NCBI RefSeq assembly: GCF_900129275.1 | Contig: NZ_FQUX01000001.1 | Location: 806,001-870,000 of the forward strand | Direction of reading: 5' to 3' | Origin: Arenibacter palladensis | GTDB taxonomy: Bacteria > Bacteroidota > Bacteroidia > Flavobacteriales > Flavobacteriaceae | Length of the DNA stretch: 64,000 bases | Shown: piece after piece, positions 47,254 through 56,944 of the stretch | Numbering within the stretch: position 1 is the first letter of the stretch | How the letters are laid out: every line of letters begins with the position of its first letter | Program-made: the position numbers and the translations under genes | Notes under the pieces: model-generated | Databases searched by the model: none | What the model was told of the DNA's origin: nothing | The model's input: only the letters and a program-made list of their open reading frames with translations

Positions 47254-48356
47254 AAGGTAATTTTTAGGTCTAATTGGTACACATTATTTTCCTTGGTGAT
47301 ATTAACTTCGTGTTTCCCTGGGTAATTAGCCTTTAAAAGTTTTAATGAATTTCTAAGCCCTATTCCCATATGATCTCTTGCAACATCCTTAACTTCATCC
47401 TTGAAGGTATTTTCTGTTCTAAAACTAAGTTCGTTTTTATCCACTTCCAAACCAATCTTGATCCAACCTCGGGGATTGGTTTCCAAATCAGAGTGTTTAA
47501 AACAGTTTTCAATAAAATTGATTAGGATCATTGGTGCGATCTTATTGTTGTTCGTAATTCCGGCATGGTAGAAATCTACATTACGGGAATCTTCATGCTT
47601 AAGCAATTGTATGCTCAAATAGTGTTCTATAAGTTCCTTTTCCTTGGTCAAAAAGACTTTGGGCCGATCACAATCATACAGTAAATACCGTAACAGTTTG
47701 GACAGTTTTGAAATCATTTCAGCGGCCCTTTCATCTCTCAGATATGCAAGGCCGTATATGTTATTCAATGTATTGAACAGAAAATGAGGGCTTATCTGAC
47801 TTTTTAACAATCTAAGTTCGGCCTCGGCTCTTTCCGCTTTATGTTCAACTTTTTGCACTGCATTAAGATAATATACATGTGCTACTCGAATACTGGCCAC
47901 AAAAATTATCCCTAACAAAACCATTAAAAGCCACAAAGCTATTCGAACGGATTTAGGGGCATATTGGTCACTGATCTGGTTTAACCCCAGTATTTCTGCC
48001 ATCATGGTATGGGCATAGATTCCGATACCAATAAGAATGATATTGGTGGTAATCAACAATCCCAATCTTCGATTGATATTCCCTTCCCTAGCCAAGTATT
48101 CGGGAAAGAGTTTATATCCAAAAAGCCAAATAATCAAGGAGCCCAAAAATATATAGGTTACCAAATAGTAAATAGTATCTGCAAGACTTCTTTGATATGC
48201 AAGTACCAAACTTATGGCGATATGTATCCCGAACCATAGGATGTAGGGGCCTACTTTAAAAAATCGCTCTGTTTTAGACAATGCGCTGCTCATAGGGACA
48301 ATATTAGCATCATCTTCTAATTTTTCATAATCAAATGAATGAAATGATGATTTCAT
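47250..48356 (-). CDS. LytS-type sensor histidine kinase
   Basis: The 368-residue protein has four predicted membrane segments (about 35-170), a short coiled coil and a His-kinase domain with the phosphorylated histidine in LKSQISPHFLFNTLNNIYGL. The ATPase part contains INFIENCFKHS and GIGLRNSLKLL. There is no extracellular sensor domain of any size, so it senses within or next to the membrane. It is divergent from the DUF2147 gene, 143 bases away. Confidence 0.93.
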   Translation of the reverse strand: MKSSFHSFDYEKLEDDANIVPMSSALSKTERFFKVGPYILWFGIHIAISLVLAYQRSLADTIYYLVTYIFLGSLIIWLFGYKLFPEYLAREGNINRRLGLLITTNIILIGIGIYAHTMMAEILGLNQISDQYAPKSVRIALWLLMVLLGIIFVASIRVAHVYYLNAVQKVEHKAERAEAELRLLKSQISPHFLFNTLNNIYGLAYLRDERAAEMISKLSKLLRYLLYDCDRPKVFLTKEKELIEHYLSIQLLKHEDSRNVDFYHAGITNNNKIAPMILINFIENCFKHSDLETNPRGWIKIGLEVDKNELSFRTENTFKDEVKDVARDHMGIGLRNSLKLLKANYPGKHEVNITKENNVYQLDLKITL

Positions 48357-48499
48357 GGTACGAATTGTTCATTTAGATAATTAAAAGACTTGGTTGCTCT
48401 CAAAATCCATTTGGTTCATTTATACCGTCAATTGGTAAATTTTTTTTGCTACTGGCCCGCTGTCAAAATAGTTTCGCCGCGTAATTAAAAAATACAATC

Positions 48500-48871
48500 A
48501 TGAGAAATATGAATCACTTAATCACAATTGCCTTTTTTGTGCTATCGACCAACTTCTATGCACAAGATAAGAAAGATCCACAAGATGAAATAGTTGCCGT
48601 TTGGATTACAGCAGATGAAACAAAAGTAGAAATCTACAAAGAAGGTAATGTATACCTAGGCAACCTTATAAATTCGGAGGGAGTGCGAAATACGAAAATC
48701 GAAGTACTCAACTTGGAGTATAAAGAAGGTAAATGGGTGGGCAAGATTTATTCCAAAAAAAGAGGAAAGTTGTTGGATGTAGAATGTCAAGTGGAAGGTG
48801 ACAAACTTATTCTTGAGGTAACTGCACGATTTATATCCGCAGATCTAGAATGGAGCAGAGCTAAATCTTAA
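48500..48871 (+). CDS. secreted DUF2147-like protein
   Basis: The 123-residue protein has a signal peptide (to about residue 22, ending FYAQD) and then a small beta-rich domain with IVAVWITADETKVEIYKEGNVYLGNL, WVGKIYSKKRGKLLDVECQVEGDKLILEV and a final EWSRAKS. This follows the DUF2147 pattern of short exported lipocalin-like proteins. The function is unknown. It starts a run of five co-directional genes facing the two-component pair. Confidence 0.75.
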   Translation: MRNMNHLITIAFFVLSTNFYAQDKKDPQDEIVAVWITADETKVEIYKEGNVYLGNLINSEGVRNTKIEVLNLEYKEGKWVGKIYSKKRGKLLDVECQVEGDKLILEVTARFISADLEWSRAKS

Positions 48872-48924
48872 AACCCGTTCCAGATTTCAGTTTCACTTAA
48901 TCAAGTTCTCAAAACTAACTTCTA

Positions 48925-49620
48925 ATGAAAAAATACATTTTTATATTTATTTTCTCCATAGTCACGACCGTTGTTGGACAAGAAAGCAAGTATTATTTTG
49001 GAATTTCCTACGGAAAAAGTTTTCCAATTGGAGATTTTGCGGCCGATGATATCAATAATTCCAATTCGGGTTTTGCAGAAGGCGGAAACAAGTTGGATTT
49101 CTATGCAGGTAGTACTTTAAGCCAAAAGCTGAATTTTACAATAACTTTTCGTTATCAGCATTTTGCCCCCGATATTGACCAATTGGCCACAGAATTGGAA
49201 ACATCCGATGAAGCCACCTATTCTGTTGAAACTTCCGATGCATGGAAAATCTATTCCCTTCTTATAGGAATTGAATACAAAATAAATTTGGGCAGAAAAT
49301 TCAGTATCTATCCACGTATTGGAATGGGTCCTATGCTGGTTACCAACCCTGGGTTTTCAATAACGGATACGAATGAGGATTCCAATACTAGAATGCATCA
49401 CCACAGTGAGACAGGTTTAGGGTTAGGCTATGAATTGGGTATTGGACTTAAGCGTGATTTGGGGAAAAACTTTTGCCTAATGCCCACTTTTACTTTCAGT
49501 GGTGGATTTGTAACAATTTCCGATGTTGATACAACAATTGACAATGTGGGTATCACTTCAGATTACATACCCAAAATAATCACATTCAATTTAGGACTCT
49601 CGTTAGCCTATAAATTTTAA
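48925..49620 (+). CDS. outer membrane beta-barrel protein
   Basis: The 231-residue protein has a signal peptide (to about residue 18, VVGQES) and alternating strands typical of a small porin-like barrel (YYFGISYGKSFPIGDF, LNFTITFRYQHF, YPRIGMGPML, ITFNLGLSLAYKF), ending in an aromatic residue as outer membrane barrels do. The specific family is not clear. It lies 53 bases after the DUF2147 gene and 12 before the protease gene, so it is in the same operon. Confidence 0.8.
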   Translation: MKKYIFIFIFSIVTTVVGQESKYYFGISYGKSFPIGDFAADDINNSNSGFAEGGNKLDFYAGSTLSQKLNFTITFRYQHFAPDIDQLATELETSDEATYSVETSDAWKIYSLLIGIEYKINLGRKFSIYPRIGMGPMLVTNPGFSITDTNEDSNTRMHHHSETGLGLGYELGIGLKRDLGKNFCLMPTFTFSGGFVTISDVDTTIDNVGITSDYIPKIITFNLGLSLAYKF

Positions 49621-49632
49621 ACTAACAATAAA

Positions 49633-50673
49633 ATGAAGTCAATGATTACAATTAAACTATCCATCTTTCTTGCGGTATTATCCTTTACAGTAGGTATCGC
49701 CAGTGCCCAAGATATAGCATCCCTTTACAAACAAGTAAATACATCTGTTGTTACCATTCTGACCGAATCCAGATTATTTGAAGACAGCCATCAAATGAAT
49801 ATTGATGAGGGTATCGGTTCAGGTGTTCTTATTTCCGAGGATGGAGAAATTCTAACTGCCGCCCACGTCGTCAATGATGCGGAAAAAGTGAGCGTTAAAT
49901 TTATAAATGGGGAAGAAATTCCCGCTAAAATAATTAGGTCTGCACCCGTAGCGGACATTGCATTGTTGAAATTATCTTGGATGCCAAAAGTATATAAAGT
50001 GGCAAAAATAGGAGATTCGGATACTGTTTCCGTAGGAGAGCAGATTATTATTCTAGGTGCTCCCTACGGTTTGGAACAATCACTTTCTTCCGGCTACATT
50101 AGCGGTAAACAAAAGCAAAAAACGAGGACCTCTGGCTTTGTTATCAATGAATACTTTCAAACGGATGCATCGATAAATCAGGGGAATTCCGGTGGACCAA
50201 TGTTTAATATGCAAGGAGAGGTCATCGGAATTTCAAGCTACATCATTTCAGAATCTGGTGGTTTCCAAGGGTTGGGTTTTGCAGCTACTTCTAATTTAGC
50301 CAAAAAATTGGTTGTTGACGGCAATAGAAGATGGAACGGTATTAATGGTTTTATTCTGGATAAAGAATTGGCATGGATGTTAAATGTCCCCATTAATGGC
50401 GGCTTGCTGGTTGAATCTGTAGTTCGGTTTTCACCTGCTTATTTTGCCGGAATCAAAGGCGGATTTGAAACTATTACCATAGAAGATGAGCATTTAATTT
50501 TAGGAGGGGATATTATACTATCGGTAAATGGATTTCCATTGACCAAAGAGGCTTTTGAAAATGTTGATAATGCAATGGTCAATAAATTGGATTTCTACAA
50601 AAAGAAAGAATTCGTGCTAAAAGTACTGAGAGGTGGTAAGGTAGAAGAGCTCACAATTAACTTTAAAAGCTAG
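49633..50673 (+). CDS. HtrA/DegP-like serine protease
   Basis: The 346-residue protein has a signal peptide (to about residue 26) and a trypsin-like domain with the full triad His78 (LTAAHVVND), Asp108 (VADIALLKL) and Ser186 (QGNSGGPMF). One PDZ-like region follows (about 240-346: NGGLLVESVVRFSPAYFAGIKGG, ILSVNGFPL). It is shorter than DegP with two PDZ domains. It would cleave misfolded periplasmic proteins, fitting an envelope-stress role together with the two-component pair next door. Confidence 0.9.
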   Translation: MKSMITIKLSIFLAVLSFTVGIASAQDIASLYKQVNTSVVTILTESRLFEDSHQMNIDEGIGSGVLISEDGEILTAAHVVNDAEKVSVKFINGEEIPAKIIRSAPVADIALLKLSWMPKVYKVAKIGDSDTVSVGEQIIILGAPYGLEQSLSSGYISGKQKQKTRTSGFVINEYFQTDASINQGNSGGPMFNMQGEVIGISSYIISESGGFQGLGFAATSNLAKKLVVDGNRRWNGINGFILDKELAWMLNVPINGGLLVESVVRFSPAYFAGIKGGFETITIEDEHLILGGDIILSVNGFPLTKEAFENVDNAMVNKLDFYKKKEFVLKVLRGGKVEELTINFKS

Positions 50674-50766
50674 GAGCTTTGATTTAGAACCTTGAATCAC
50701 CTATTGGACTATTACTGTATATATATTCTGAAACTAAAACATTCAATAACTTAAATCATACAAAAC

Positions 50767-50925
50767 ATGGAATTAAATTCAAATCAATTAAAGTTTTTAA
50801 AAATTTACCAATTCAGCGAATCATACAGTGTGTCTTTAGTGGACAATCAAGAATTTGAAATAACAAAAGGGTATGGTACTACGTTAGTTGAAGCTTTGAA
50901 TGATATGCATGAAAATTTAATCTAG
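50767..50925 (+). CDS. small conserved-looking protein ahead of the cyclase
   Basis: A 52-codon frame starts with ATG and ends 3 bases before the cyclase gene. It reads MELNSNQLKFLKIYQFSESYSVSL, then VDNQEFEITKGYGTTLVEAL, then NDMHENLI. It is soluble, with alternating charged and hydrophobic residues like a small beta-alpha unit. I know no family. The tight coupling to the cyclase gene suggests it is translated and possibly a partner of it. Confidence 0.55.
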   Translation: MELNSNQLKFLKIYQFSESYSVSLVDNQEFEITKGYGTTLVEALNDMHENLI

Positions 50926-50928
50926 CCG

Positions 50929-52005
50929 ATGCCTCGAATGAAATACCTGTCCTATACACTTGAATCCATACTATTTTGGATGTTGGCTTTTGTGTTTTAT
51001 ATATTCATTAAATTCAATGGCATCGACAACCTTGAGTTAGAAGTAAACAATCACATCACCTTTAAAAATCTTCTATTACACGCCATATATATAGGTGTTT
51101 TTTTAGGTTTATTTTTTGCTTTAATTGAAATTGTTTTTCAAAAAACTGTCCTTAATAGGTTGGTGCTTTGGTTACAGCTCCTCATCAAGTCCTCGGCATA
51201 TTTTGTTATCCTTGTTATGCTACTCACCATGGCTAGAATGCTTATTTTAAATGATGGCAATGTGCCTTTTTCCAGTGAACGATGGTGGTGGTTCCAAAAT
51301 AAATTTTTCAGAACTTCCATTGTTTACTTTTTGTTTGCGCTCATTGTATTCTTAATGATACAAATGGCCAACGAAAAGTTTGGGAAAGGAATTTTTATGA
51401 AGATGCTTTTAGGTATCTATAAAAAACCTCAGCAAGTAGAACGCATATTTATGTTTTTAGACTTAAAATCATCGACTACCATTGCCGAAAACCTAGGTAA
51501 TCACAAATACAGTCAGTTTATTCAAGATGCATTTATTGAACTTAACGAAGTGGTAGCGAAACACAGTGCCACCATTTACCAATATGTGGGTGATGAAGCC
51601 GTGCTTGAGTGGTCGATGAAAAATGGACTTTATAACAATAACTGTGTGGAAGTCTTTTTCAAGTTCAAAGAACAATTAACAAGCAAGAAAGACTATTTCC
51701 AAGAAAAGTATGGGTTTCATCCTGAATTTAAGGCTAGCCTCCATGCTGGAAAAGTCATATTTGCAGAAATAGGCACAATAAAAAAAGAACTGGCATATCA
51801 TGGCGATGTAATTAATACAACAGCAAGAATCCAATCACTTTGTAATCAATATCAACAACAATTGCTGGTTTCTGAAACTATATGGAATTTAATACATAGT
51901 AAGAATCGATATGATAGTCAGGTATACAGGGATGCTTTCTTAAAAGGGAAGGACGAAACACTTACGCTATACGGAGTTCAAAAAGTTGGCGATTTGGTTT
52001 CGTAA
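50929..52005 (+). CDS. membrane-bound class III adenylate/guanylate cyclase
   Basis: The 358-residue protein has four predicted membrane segments (about 10-145) and a class III cyclase homology domain from about 165 (RIFMFLDLKSSTTIAENLGNHKYSQFIQDAFIEL, QYVGDEAVLEWSM, KASLHAGKVIFAEIG, YHGDVINTTARIQSLC). The first metal aspartate (FLDLKSST) and the second (YVGDEAV) are present. It should make cAMP (or cGMP) in the cytoplasm in response to a membrane signal. Confidence 0.9.
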   Translation: MPRMKYLSYTLESILFWMLAFVFYIFIKFNGIDNLELEVNNHITFKNLLLHAIYIGVFLGLFFALIEIVFQKTVLNRLVLWLQLLIKSSAYFVILVMLLTMARMLILNDGNVPFSSERWWWFQNKFFRTSIVYFLFALIVFLMIQMANEKFGKGIFMKMLLGIYKKPQQVERIFMFLDLKSSTTIAENLGNHKYSQFIQDAFIELNEVVAKHSATIYQYVGDEAVLEWSMKNGLYNNNCVEVFFKFKEQLTSKKDYFQEKYGFHPEFKASLHAGKVIFAEIGTIKKELAYHGDVINTTARIQSLCNQYQQQLLVSETIWNLIHSKNRYDSQVYRDAFLKGKDETLTLYGVQKVGDLVS

Positions 52006-52057
52006 TCTACTTTTTATAGATGCTTTATTCACCAGTATTAAGTGCAGTTTTTGATTC

Positions 52058-52492
52058 CTAATTCCTTTCTCCATAGAAATGTAGAGAGTGTTTATCTATT
52101 TTAATATTGAATACTTCCTCAATAGTTTCTTTGATGGATTCAATGCGTGGGTCACTGAATTCAAGTATCTCTCCGGTATCCGTTAAAATAATATGATCGT
52201 GTTCACTTTTGAAAAATGATTTTTCGTAATAGGTAGACTTGTTACCAAACTGATGTTTGCTGACCAAACGGCATTCCAATAATAACTCCATGGTGTTATA
52301 TAAAGTTGCACGGCTTACCCTATAGTTTTTATCCTTCATTGAAAGATAGAGGGAATCAATATCTAAATGCTCGTTTGCATTATACACTTCCTCTAGAATG
52401 GAATATCGTTCAGGAGTTTTACGGTGACCATTTACTTCCAGAAAAGACTTGAATACCCCTTTGATAATAATAAAACTGCTTTCACAGGCCAT
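52058..52492 (-). CDS. Fur-family regulator without the C-terminal zinc cysteines
   Basis: The 144-residue protein has the Fur winged helix ([60 protein letters not shown]) and a dimerisation domain with [21 protein letters not shown]. Where classical Fur has CxxCG after HDHL-C, this one has LTDTG, and no C-terminal CxxC follows. The structural zinc site is therefore lost, while HDH at the regulatory site remains. It may be a Fur or PerR variant. Confidence 0.88.
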   Translation of the reverse strand: MACESSFIIIKGVFKSFLEVNGHRKTPERYSILEEVYNANEHLDIDSLYLSMKDKNYRVSRATLYNTMELLLECRLVSKHQFGNKSTYYEKSFFKSEHDHIILTDTGEILEFSDPRIESIKETIEEVFNIKIDKHSLHFYGERN

Positions 52493-53012
52493 GTCTCATT
52501 GTTTAAGATTAATATTCGGATTATCGGTCTTTCGGAACTCATATTTAATGCAAAAAGTTCCCTAGTTTAAAATGTTTAAATAATCGATATGGGACAGAAA
52601 TTGGCATATTTGGTTTTGAGGCATTCTGAAAAATAAGATCTTTCAGAGCGCTTAGTTCTTGTTGGTCAAACATGAGCACCAAATTTTGTTGTAATGTCTG
52701 TATAGGAATTTTGCGCTTTGGGAATGCTTAACCACAGCATGTCTTACAATATTCTATATCAATTTGAATAACAAATTTTTGAAAGGCCTACAGTTCTCGC
52801 TTGCTAAATTCAAGATAAATGTTATTAAAGTGTAGCTGGTAGATATTACAATTTGAGCAATAGGCCAATTGTCCCAGGATATTTTTAGATAAGGTCATGA
52901 TATTGTGGTACATAATTTCTTTTATTTTAATAGCAATCTATCATTAACTGACCTTTGTTCTCAAAGTCGGTCAGGGGTCTGTTAAGTACTTCGGTCGTAA
53001 TTTCATTAAGGG
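52493..53012. other. intergenic region, mostly featureless
   Basis: About 520 bases between the Fur-like gene and the peroxiredoxin fragment. The only structure I see is an imperfect inverted repeat at 52948-52974 (CTGACC with GGTCAG plus TTTG with CAAA), close to the start of the fragment. No coding frame is supported. Confidence 0.5.
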
Positions 53013-53264
53013 TTTGAGGTGCTTAGTGATGCGGATCAGGAAGTGATAAAGGCATATAACCTTCAGTTTGATCCAGGGGAGTATTATCACCAGCGTCGCG
53101 ATTTAACCCTTTTAAATGGAGGGAGTTTAAAAACCTTACCAGTTCCAGCTACTTTCATAGTCAATACTAATCAAATCATTGAAGCAGCACATGTTGAGGC
53201 CAATTATACCGAAAGGATGGGTCCAAAGGAAATAATAGAGGTGCTTAAAGGGATGGGGAACTAA
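53013..53264 (+). pseudogene. 3' fragment of a peroxiredoxin-like gene
   Basis: Bases 53013 to about 53240 match 42609 to about 42836 in the intact gene with about nine substitutions by hand alignment; most of them are silent. The fragment keeps the frame to its own stop but has lost the N-terminal half with the CPIC active site. An in-frame TAA lies two codons upstream of the join. It cannot be a working enzyme. Confidence 0.85.
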
Positions 53265-53549
53265 GGTTAACGGTTTAAGACATAACAGTTTTGTTGCCTT
53301 TTATTTCCGGTAAATTGAGGTGACAAATCTATGCTCAGATTATGGCCAATTGTATTGAATTAGGATATCTCAGTTTTTGTCAAGCCTGTTTTAATTTTTT
53401 GTACCGAAACTTCCTTAAGTGAACAACTAAAGGATTATTATACTGCTCACAGTCTCAAAGAACTAGTTAAATGCCTGATAGTTAAGGGGCGTCTTTTTTT
53501 TAAATTGCTTAACTTGTACTACTTCCCCTTTAAGAAATTGGATTAGTAG

Positions 53550-55571
53550 ATGAGTTCGGACGAGAATTTGGACAAAGGATTTCACGCAAAATCAATGGGG
53601 GGTACTCTAGTCGAGCAACTTACCAAAGAAATTGAGGTACACCTAAACAACGATCAATTTGGGGTGGATAGTCTTGCCCAAGCGGTGGGAATGAGCCGTT
53701 CCAGTCTACATCGAAAACTGCACAAAATAGTAGGTGTCTCTACAAGCCAATTTATCAGGGAATATAGATTGAAGAGGGCCTTGGAGCTGTTAAGGGAGGA
53801 AGATGTTACGGCCTCAGAAGTAGCTTATCGGGTGGGTTTCAGCAGTGCCACCTACTTCAGCACTTCTTTCCATAAGTTTTACGGGTACACCCCAGGGGAA
53901 GTAAAATCTAGAGGAGCCGAAGACATAGAGGGTAGGGAACTATCCATTACTGAAACAGCGCAAGTTATGCCCGCTCCTTTTGACCTATCAAAAAAACCAA
54001 AAGGAAGCTACAAAAAATCATTGATCTTATCGGTTTTGTTGGTTGCAATAGTATCAACGGCCTTATTTCTTTATAGTACAACCTCAAAGAAAAATATTGA
54101 AACCAAAGGCTTAGAAAAGTTAATTGTAGAAAAATCCATTGCCGTGCTGCCTTTTAAAAATTGGACTGGTGACCCAAATCTGGAATATATAAGTGATGGT
54201 ATGACAGATGCCGTTATCTCTAGACTCACCAAAATTAATTCAATTGATAAGGTTATTCCCTTTACATCTACTATAAAATACAAGGAAACGAATAGGTCTG
54301 CCCAGGAAATTGCAACTGAATTGGGGGTGACAAACCTATTGCAGGGCAATCTTCAGATTTCCGGTGACCAAATCAAAATAAACCTGCAAATGATAGACAG
54401 TCGGACCAACGATCATTTATGGTCGGAAGAATACGTAAGGGAATGGAGAAGTGACGAAATTTTTAAAATGCAGACCGAAGTGGTAGAAGGTATTGCCGCC
54501 AATATGAATGCTGTTATTGCCGACAATGAGCTTGATAATATTCAAAAAGTGCCCACAAAAAGTAAACAGGCCTATTCCTATTACCTTCAAGCCGAGTTTC
54601 AAAAGAATAAGGCCAATGAACTATCGTACTCCAATGCTGTTGCCTTATATGAAAAGGCTATCGCTATAGACCCAAATTTTGTGGATGCCTATAGGGGCCA
54701 GGCTATGGTATGGAGCTTCGGAGGATTGGTCTGGGGTATATATGATGAACGAGTAGCTTGGAGAAATGCGAAAGAATTACTGGAGAAAGCGTTTAAACTA
54801 GATCCGACCAATATGGAAGTGGAGGAAGAATTATACAGCGGGTATTTTTTTTACGATTGGCGTTTTGAAGAAGTAGAGAAATATTACCAACGAATTTTGA
54901 AGGATTCCTTCATAGACAATACACCCTCTATAAATGCAGATTATGCTATAAAAACAGGAAGGTATCAAAATGCCCTCAATGCAATGAATGAAGTTATTTT
55001 GACCGATTCATCAAGTGGCTTTCTTTTCTTCTTCAAGGCCGAAGCCTTGTTTTTTCTTGGAAAAAATGAAGAAGCATTGGAACTCTTGAACAATACCTAT
55101 TCTCTGCACAGTGATAATTGGTTTTATCTAAGGGAGTCCGCTAAACTGAATTACTATCTACAGGAATATCAAAAATCAAAAAAACAACTTCATAAATTAC
55201 TGACCCAATTTCCGGATTATCCACCAATTTTGATGTGGCTGAATGCCGTATATGCCCAAATGGATGGCAATACTGTAGATGCTTCCAAATATTTGGCGGA
55301 GTTGGAAAGCAAGTATGAAAATCGCTCTTCCGGTAGTCCGGCATGGTTTATGGCACTATTTTATAGTACTCAAAAGAATTATGAGAAGACCTTTGAATGG
55401 CTACAAAGGTCGTACGATAGGCATGAGGTAGAAATGACCTGGTTAAGGGAGGAGCCACTTCTTGTCCCGCTAAGAAACGATCCTCGATACATTAGTCTTT
55501 ATGATAAAGTTGGATTTTCAAGTATAGGGATACCCATAAAAACTTCTTCAAATAGTAATAGCTCCAACTAA
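53550..55571 (+). CDS. transmembrane AraC-type regulator with periplasmic TPR domain
   Basis: The 673-residue protein has an N-terminal AraC double helix-turn-helix (residues 25-120, FGVDSLAQAVGMSRSSLHRKLHKIVGVSTSQFIREYRLKRALELL, VGFSSATYFSTSFHKFYGYTPGEVK). One membrane segment follows at 157-176, then a CadC/FlgO-like region (SIAVLPFKNWTGDPNLEYISDGMTDAVISRLTKI), and several TPR-type repeats to the end. DNA binding is inside and the TPR part outside, like CadC but with an AraC reader. Confidence 0.88.
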   Translation: MSSDENLDKGFHAKSMGGTLVEQLTKEIEVHLNNDQFGVDSLAQAVGMSRSSLHRKLHKIVGVSTSQFIREYRLKRALELLREEDVTASEVAYRVGFSSATYFSTSFHKFYGYTPGEVKSRGAEDIEGRELSITETAQVMPAPFDLSKKPKGSYKKSLILSVLLVAIVSTALFLYSTTSKKNIETKGLEKLIVEKSIAVLPFKNWTGDPNLEYISDGMTDAVISRLTKINSIDKVIPFTSTIKYKETNRSAQEIATELGVTNLLQGNLQISGDQIKINLQMIDSRTNDHLWSEEYVREWRSDEIFKMQTEVVEGIAANMNAVIADNELDNIQKVPTKSKQAYSYYLQAEFQKNKANELSYSNAVALYEKAIAIDPNFVDAYRGQAMVWSFGGLVWGIYDERVAWRNAKELLEKAFKLDPTNMEVEEELYSGYFFYDWRFEEVEKYYQRILKDSFIDNTPSINADYAIKTGRYQNALNAMNEVILTDSSSGFLFFFKAEALFFLGKNEEALELLNNTYSLHSDNWFYLRESAKLNYYLQEYQKSKKQLHKLLTQFPDYPPILMWLNAVYAQMDGNTVDASKYLAELESKYENRSSGSPAWFMALFYSTQKNYEKTFEWLQRSYDRHEVEMTWLREEPLLVPLRNDPRYISLYDKVGFSSIGIPIKTSSNSNSSN

Positions 55572-55846
55572 GCTTTTCAACATTTCTTAAAGGTTGCGCA
55601 CCATAATTTAAAGGCCTGACCAAAAATTTAACAAGTTTGCATCATAGCTATTAAGCAGCACTTTACGTTTATACCCATCTTTGAAAACATCAAATTTGAG
55701 GTATAGGATAAATAGTCTGTTGTACGGAAATACTCCCTCCATATGCAGTAATAGTGAAAACCCTTTTCTGTGCAGTCTTCTTAACCTTAAAGTAAACTTT
55801 AGTTCCCCTACATAATTAAATGAATTATTCACTTAAAATTAGAACT

Positions 55847-56902
55847 ATGGAATTAAATGAAGCAAAATTAAACGAGTTACTGGGAAAAGTAGTTACAGAA
55901 ATGGGAGCTGCTGCCAATGGACCCTTAATCTTATTGGGGGATAAATTGGGACTTTTTAAGTCATTGGCGGCATCGGGGCCAATGAATTCGACCGAATTGG
56001 CCGATGAAACAAATACAGCGGAAAGATATGTCCGCGAATGGCTATCGGCCCAGGCGGCATCGGGGTATGTAAGTTATGATGCCAAGACCAATAGTTTTTC
56101 AATGACCCCGGAACAGGCCGCTGTTTTTGGCGATGAAAAAAGTCCTGTATTTATGACCGGGGCATTCTATGCAATAACATCGGTCTACAATGATGCACCC
56201 AAGATGGAAAAAGCTTTTAAATCGGGTGAAGGGGTCGCTTGGGGAGATCACAGTACCTGTTTGTTCTGCGGTACCGAAAAATTCTTCAGTCCATCCTATG
56301 AGAATAATTTGGTGAATCACTGGATTCCATCTTTGGATGGTGTAGAGGCCAAATTAAAGAATGGGGCCAAGGTAGCGGATATTGGCTGTGGCCATGCCGC
56401 GTCTACTATCATTATGGCCAAGGCTTATCCCAATTCCACTTTTATAGGGTATGACTATCATCTTAAATCTATAGAACATGCTAGGAAAAGTGCCGCCGCC
56501 GCCGGGTTGGACAATATTTCTTTTGAAGTGGCCCTGGCCAAAGATTTTCCAGGAAGCGATTACGACTTTATTGCCTTCTTCGATTGCCTACATGATATGG
56601 GCGACCCCATTGGTGCCTGTGCCCACGTAAAAAAAGCCTTAAAACCGAATGGCACCTGTATGATTGTGGAACCTTTTGCAAATGATACTTTGGAGGAAAA
56701 CCTAAACCCCGTTGGGAGAGCATTTTATGCATTTTCCACTACACTATGTACACCCTGTTCCTTGAACCAGGAGGTAGGTCTTGCCCTAGGTGCCCAGGCA
56801 GGGGAAAAACGCTTACGGGAAGTTGCTACTGCAGGAGGGTTTAGTAGATTTAGAAGAGCCACGGAAACACCTTTTAATTTGATTTTGGAGGCAAGGGCCT
56901 AG
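55847..56902 (+). CDS. class I SAM-dependent methyltransferase with winged helix
   Basis: From the second ATG it has 351 residues. An N-terminal winged helix (NSTELADETNTAERYVREWLSAQAASGYV) is followed by a Rossmann methyltransferase domain with KVADIGCGHAASTIIMAKAYPNSTFIGYDYH and FFDCLHDMGDP. This is the layout of methyltransferases on small molecules. A Cys-rich STCLFCGT and TLCTPCSLNQ are present. The substrate is unknown. It is not linked to a biosynthetic cluster. Confidence 0.85.
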   Translation: MELNEAKLNELLGKVVTEMGAAANGPLILLGDKLGLFKSLAASGPMNSTELADETNTAERYVREWLSAQAASGYVSYDAKTNSFSMTPEQAAVFGDEKSPVFMTGAFYAITSVYNDAPKMEKAFKSGEGVAWGDHSTCLFCGTEKFFSPSYENNLVNHWIPSLDGVEAKLKNGAKVADIGCGHAASTIIMAKAYPNSTFIGYDYHLKSIEHARKSAAAAGLDNISFEVALAKDFPGSDYDFIAFFDCLHDMGDPIGACAHVKKALKPNGTCMIVEPFANDTLEENLNPVGRAFYAFSTTLCTPCSLNQEVGLALGAQAGEKRLREVATAGGFSRFRRATETPFNLILEARA

Positions 56903-56944
56903 ATCTTTTTCTTCTTGCTGGGAGATACAACCATTTTGATTATA

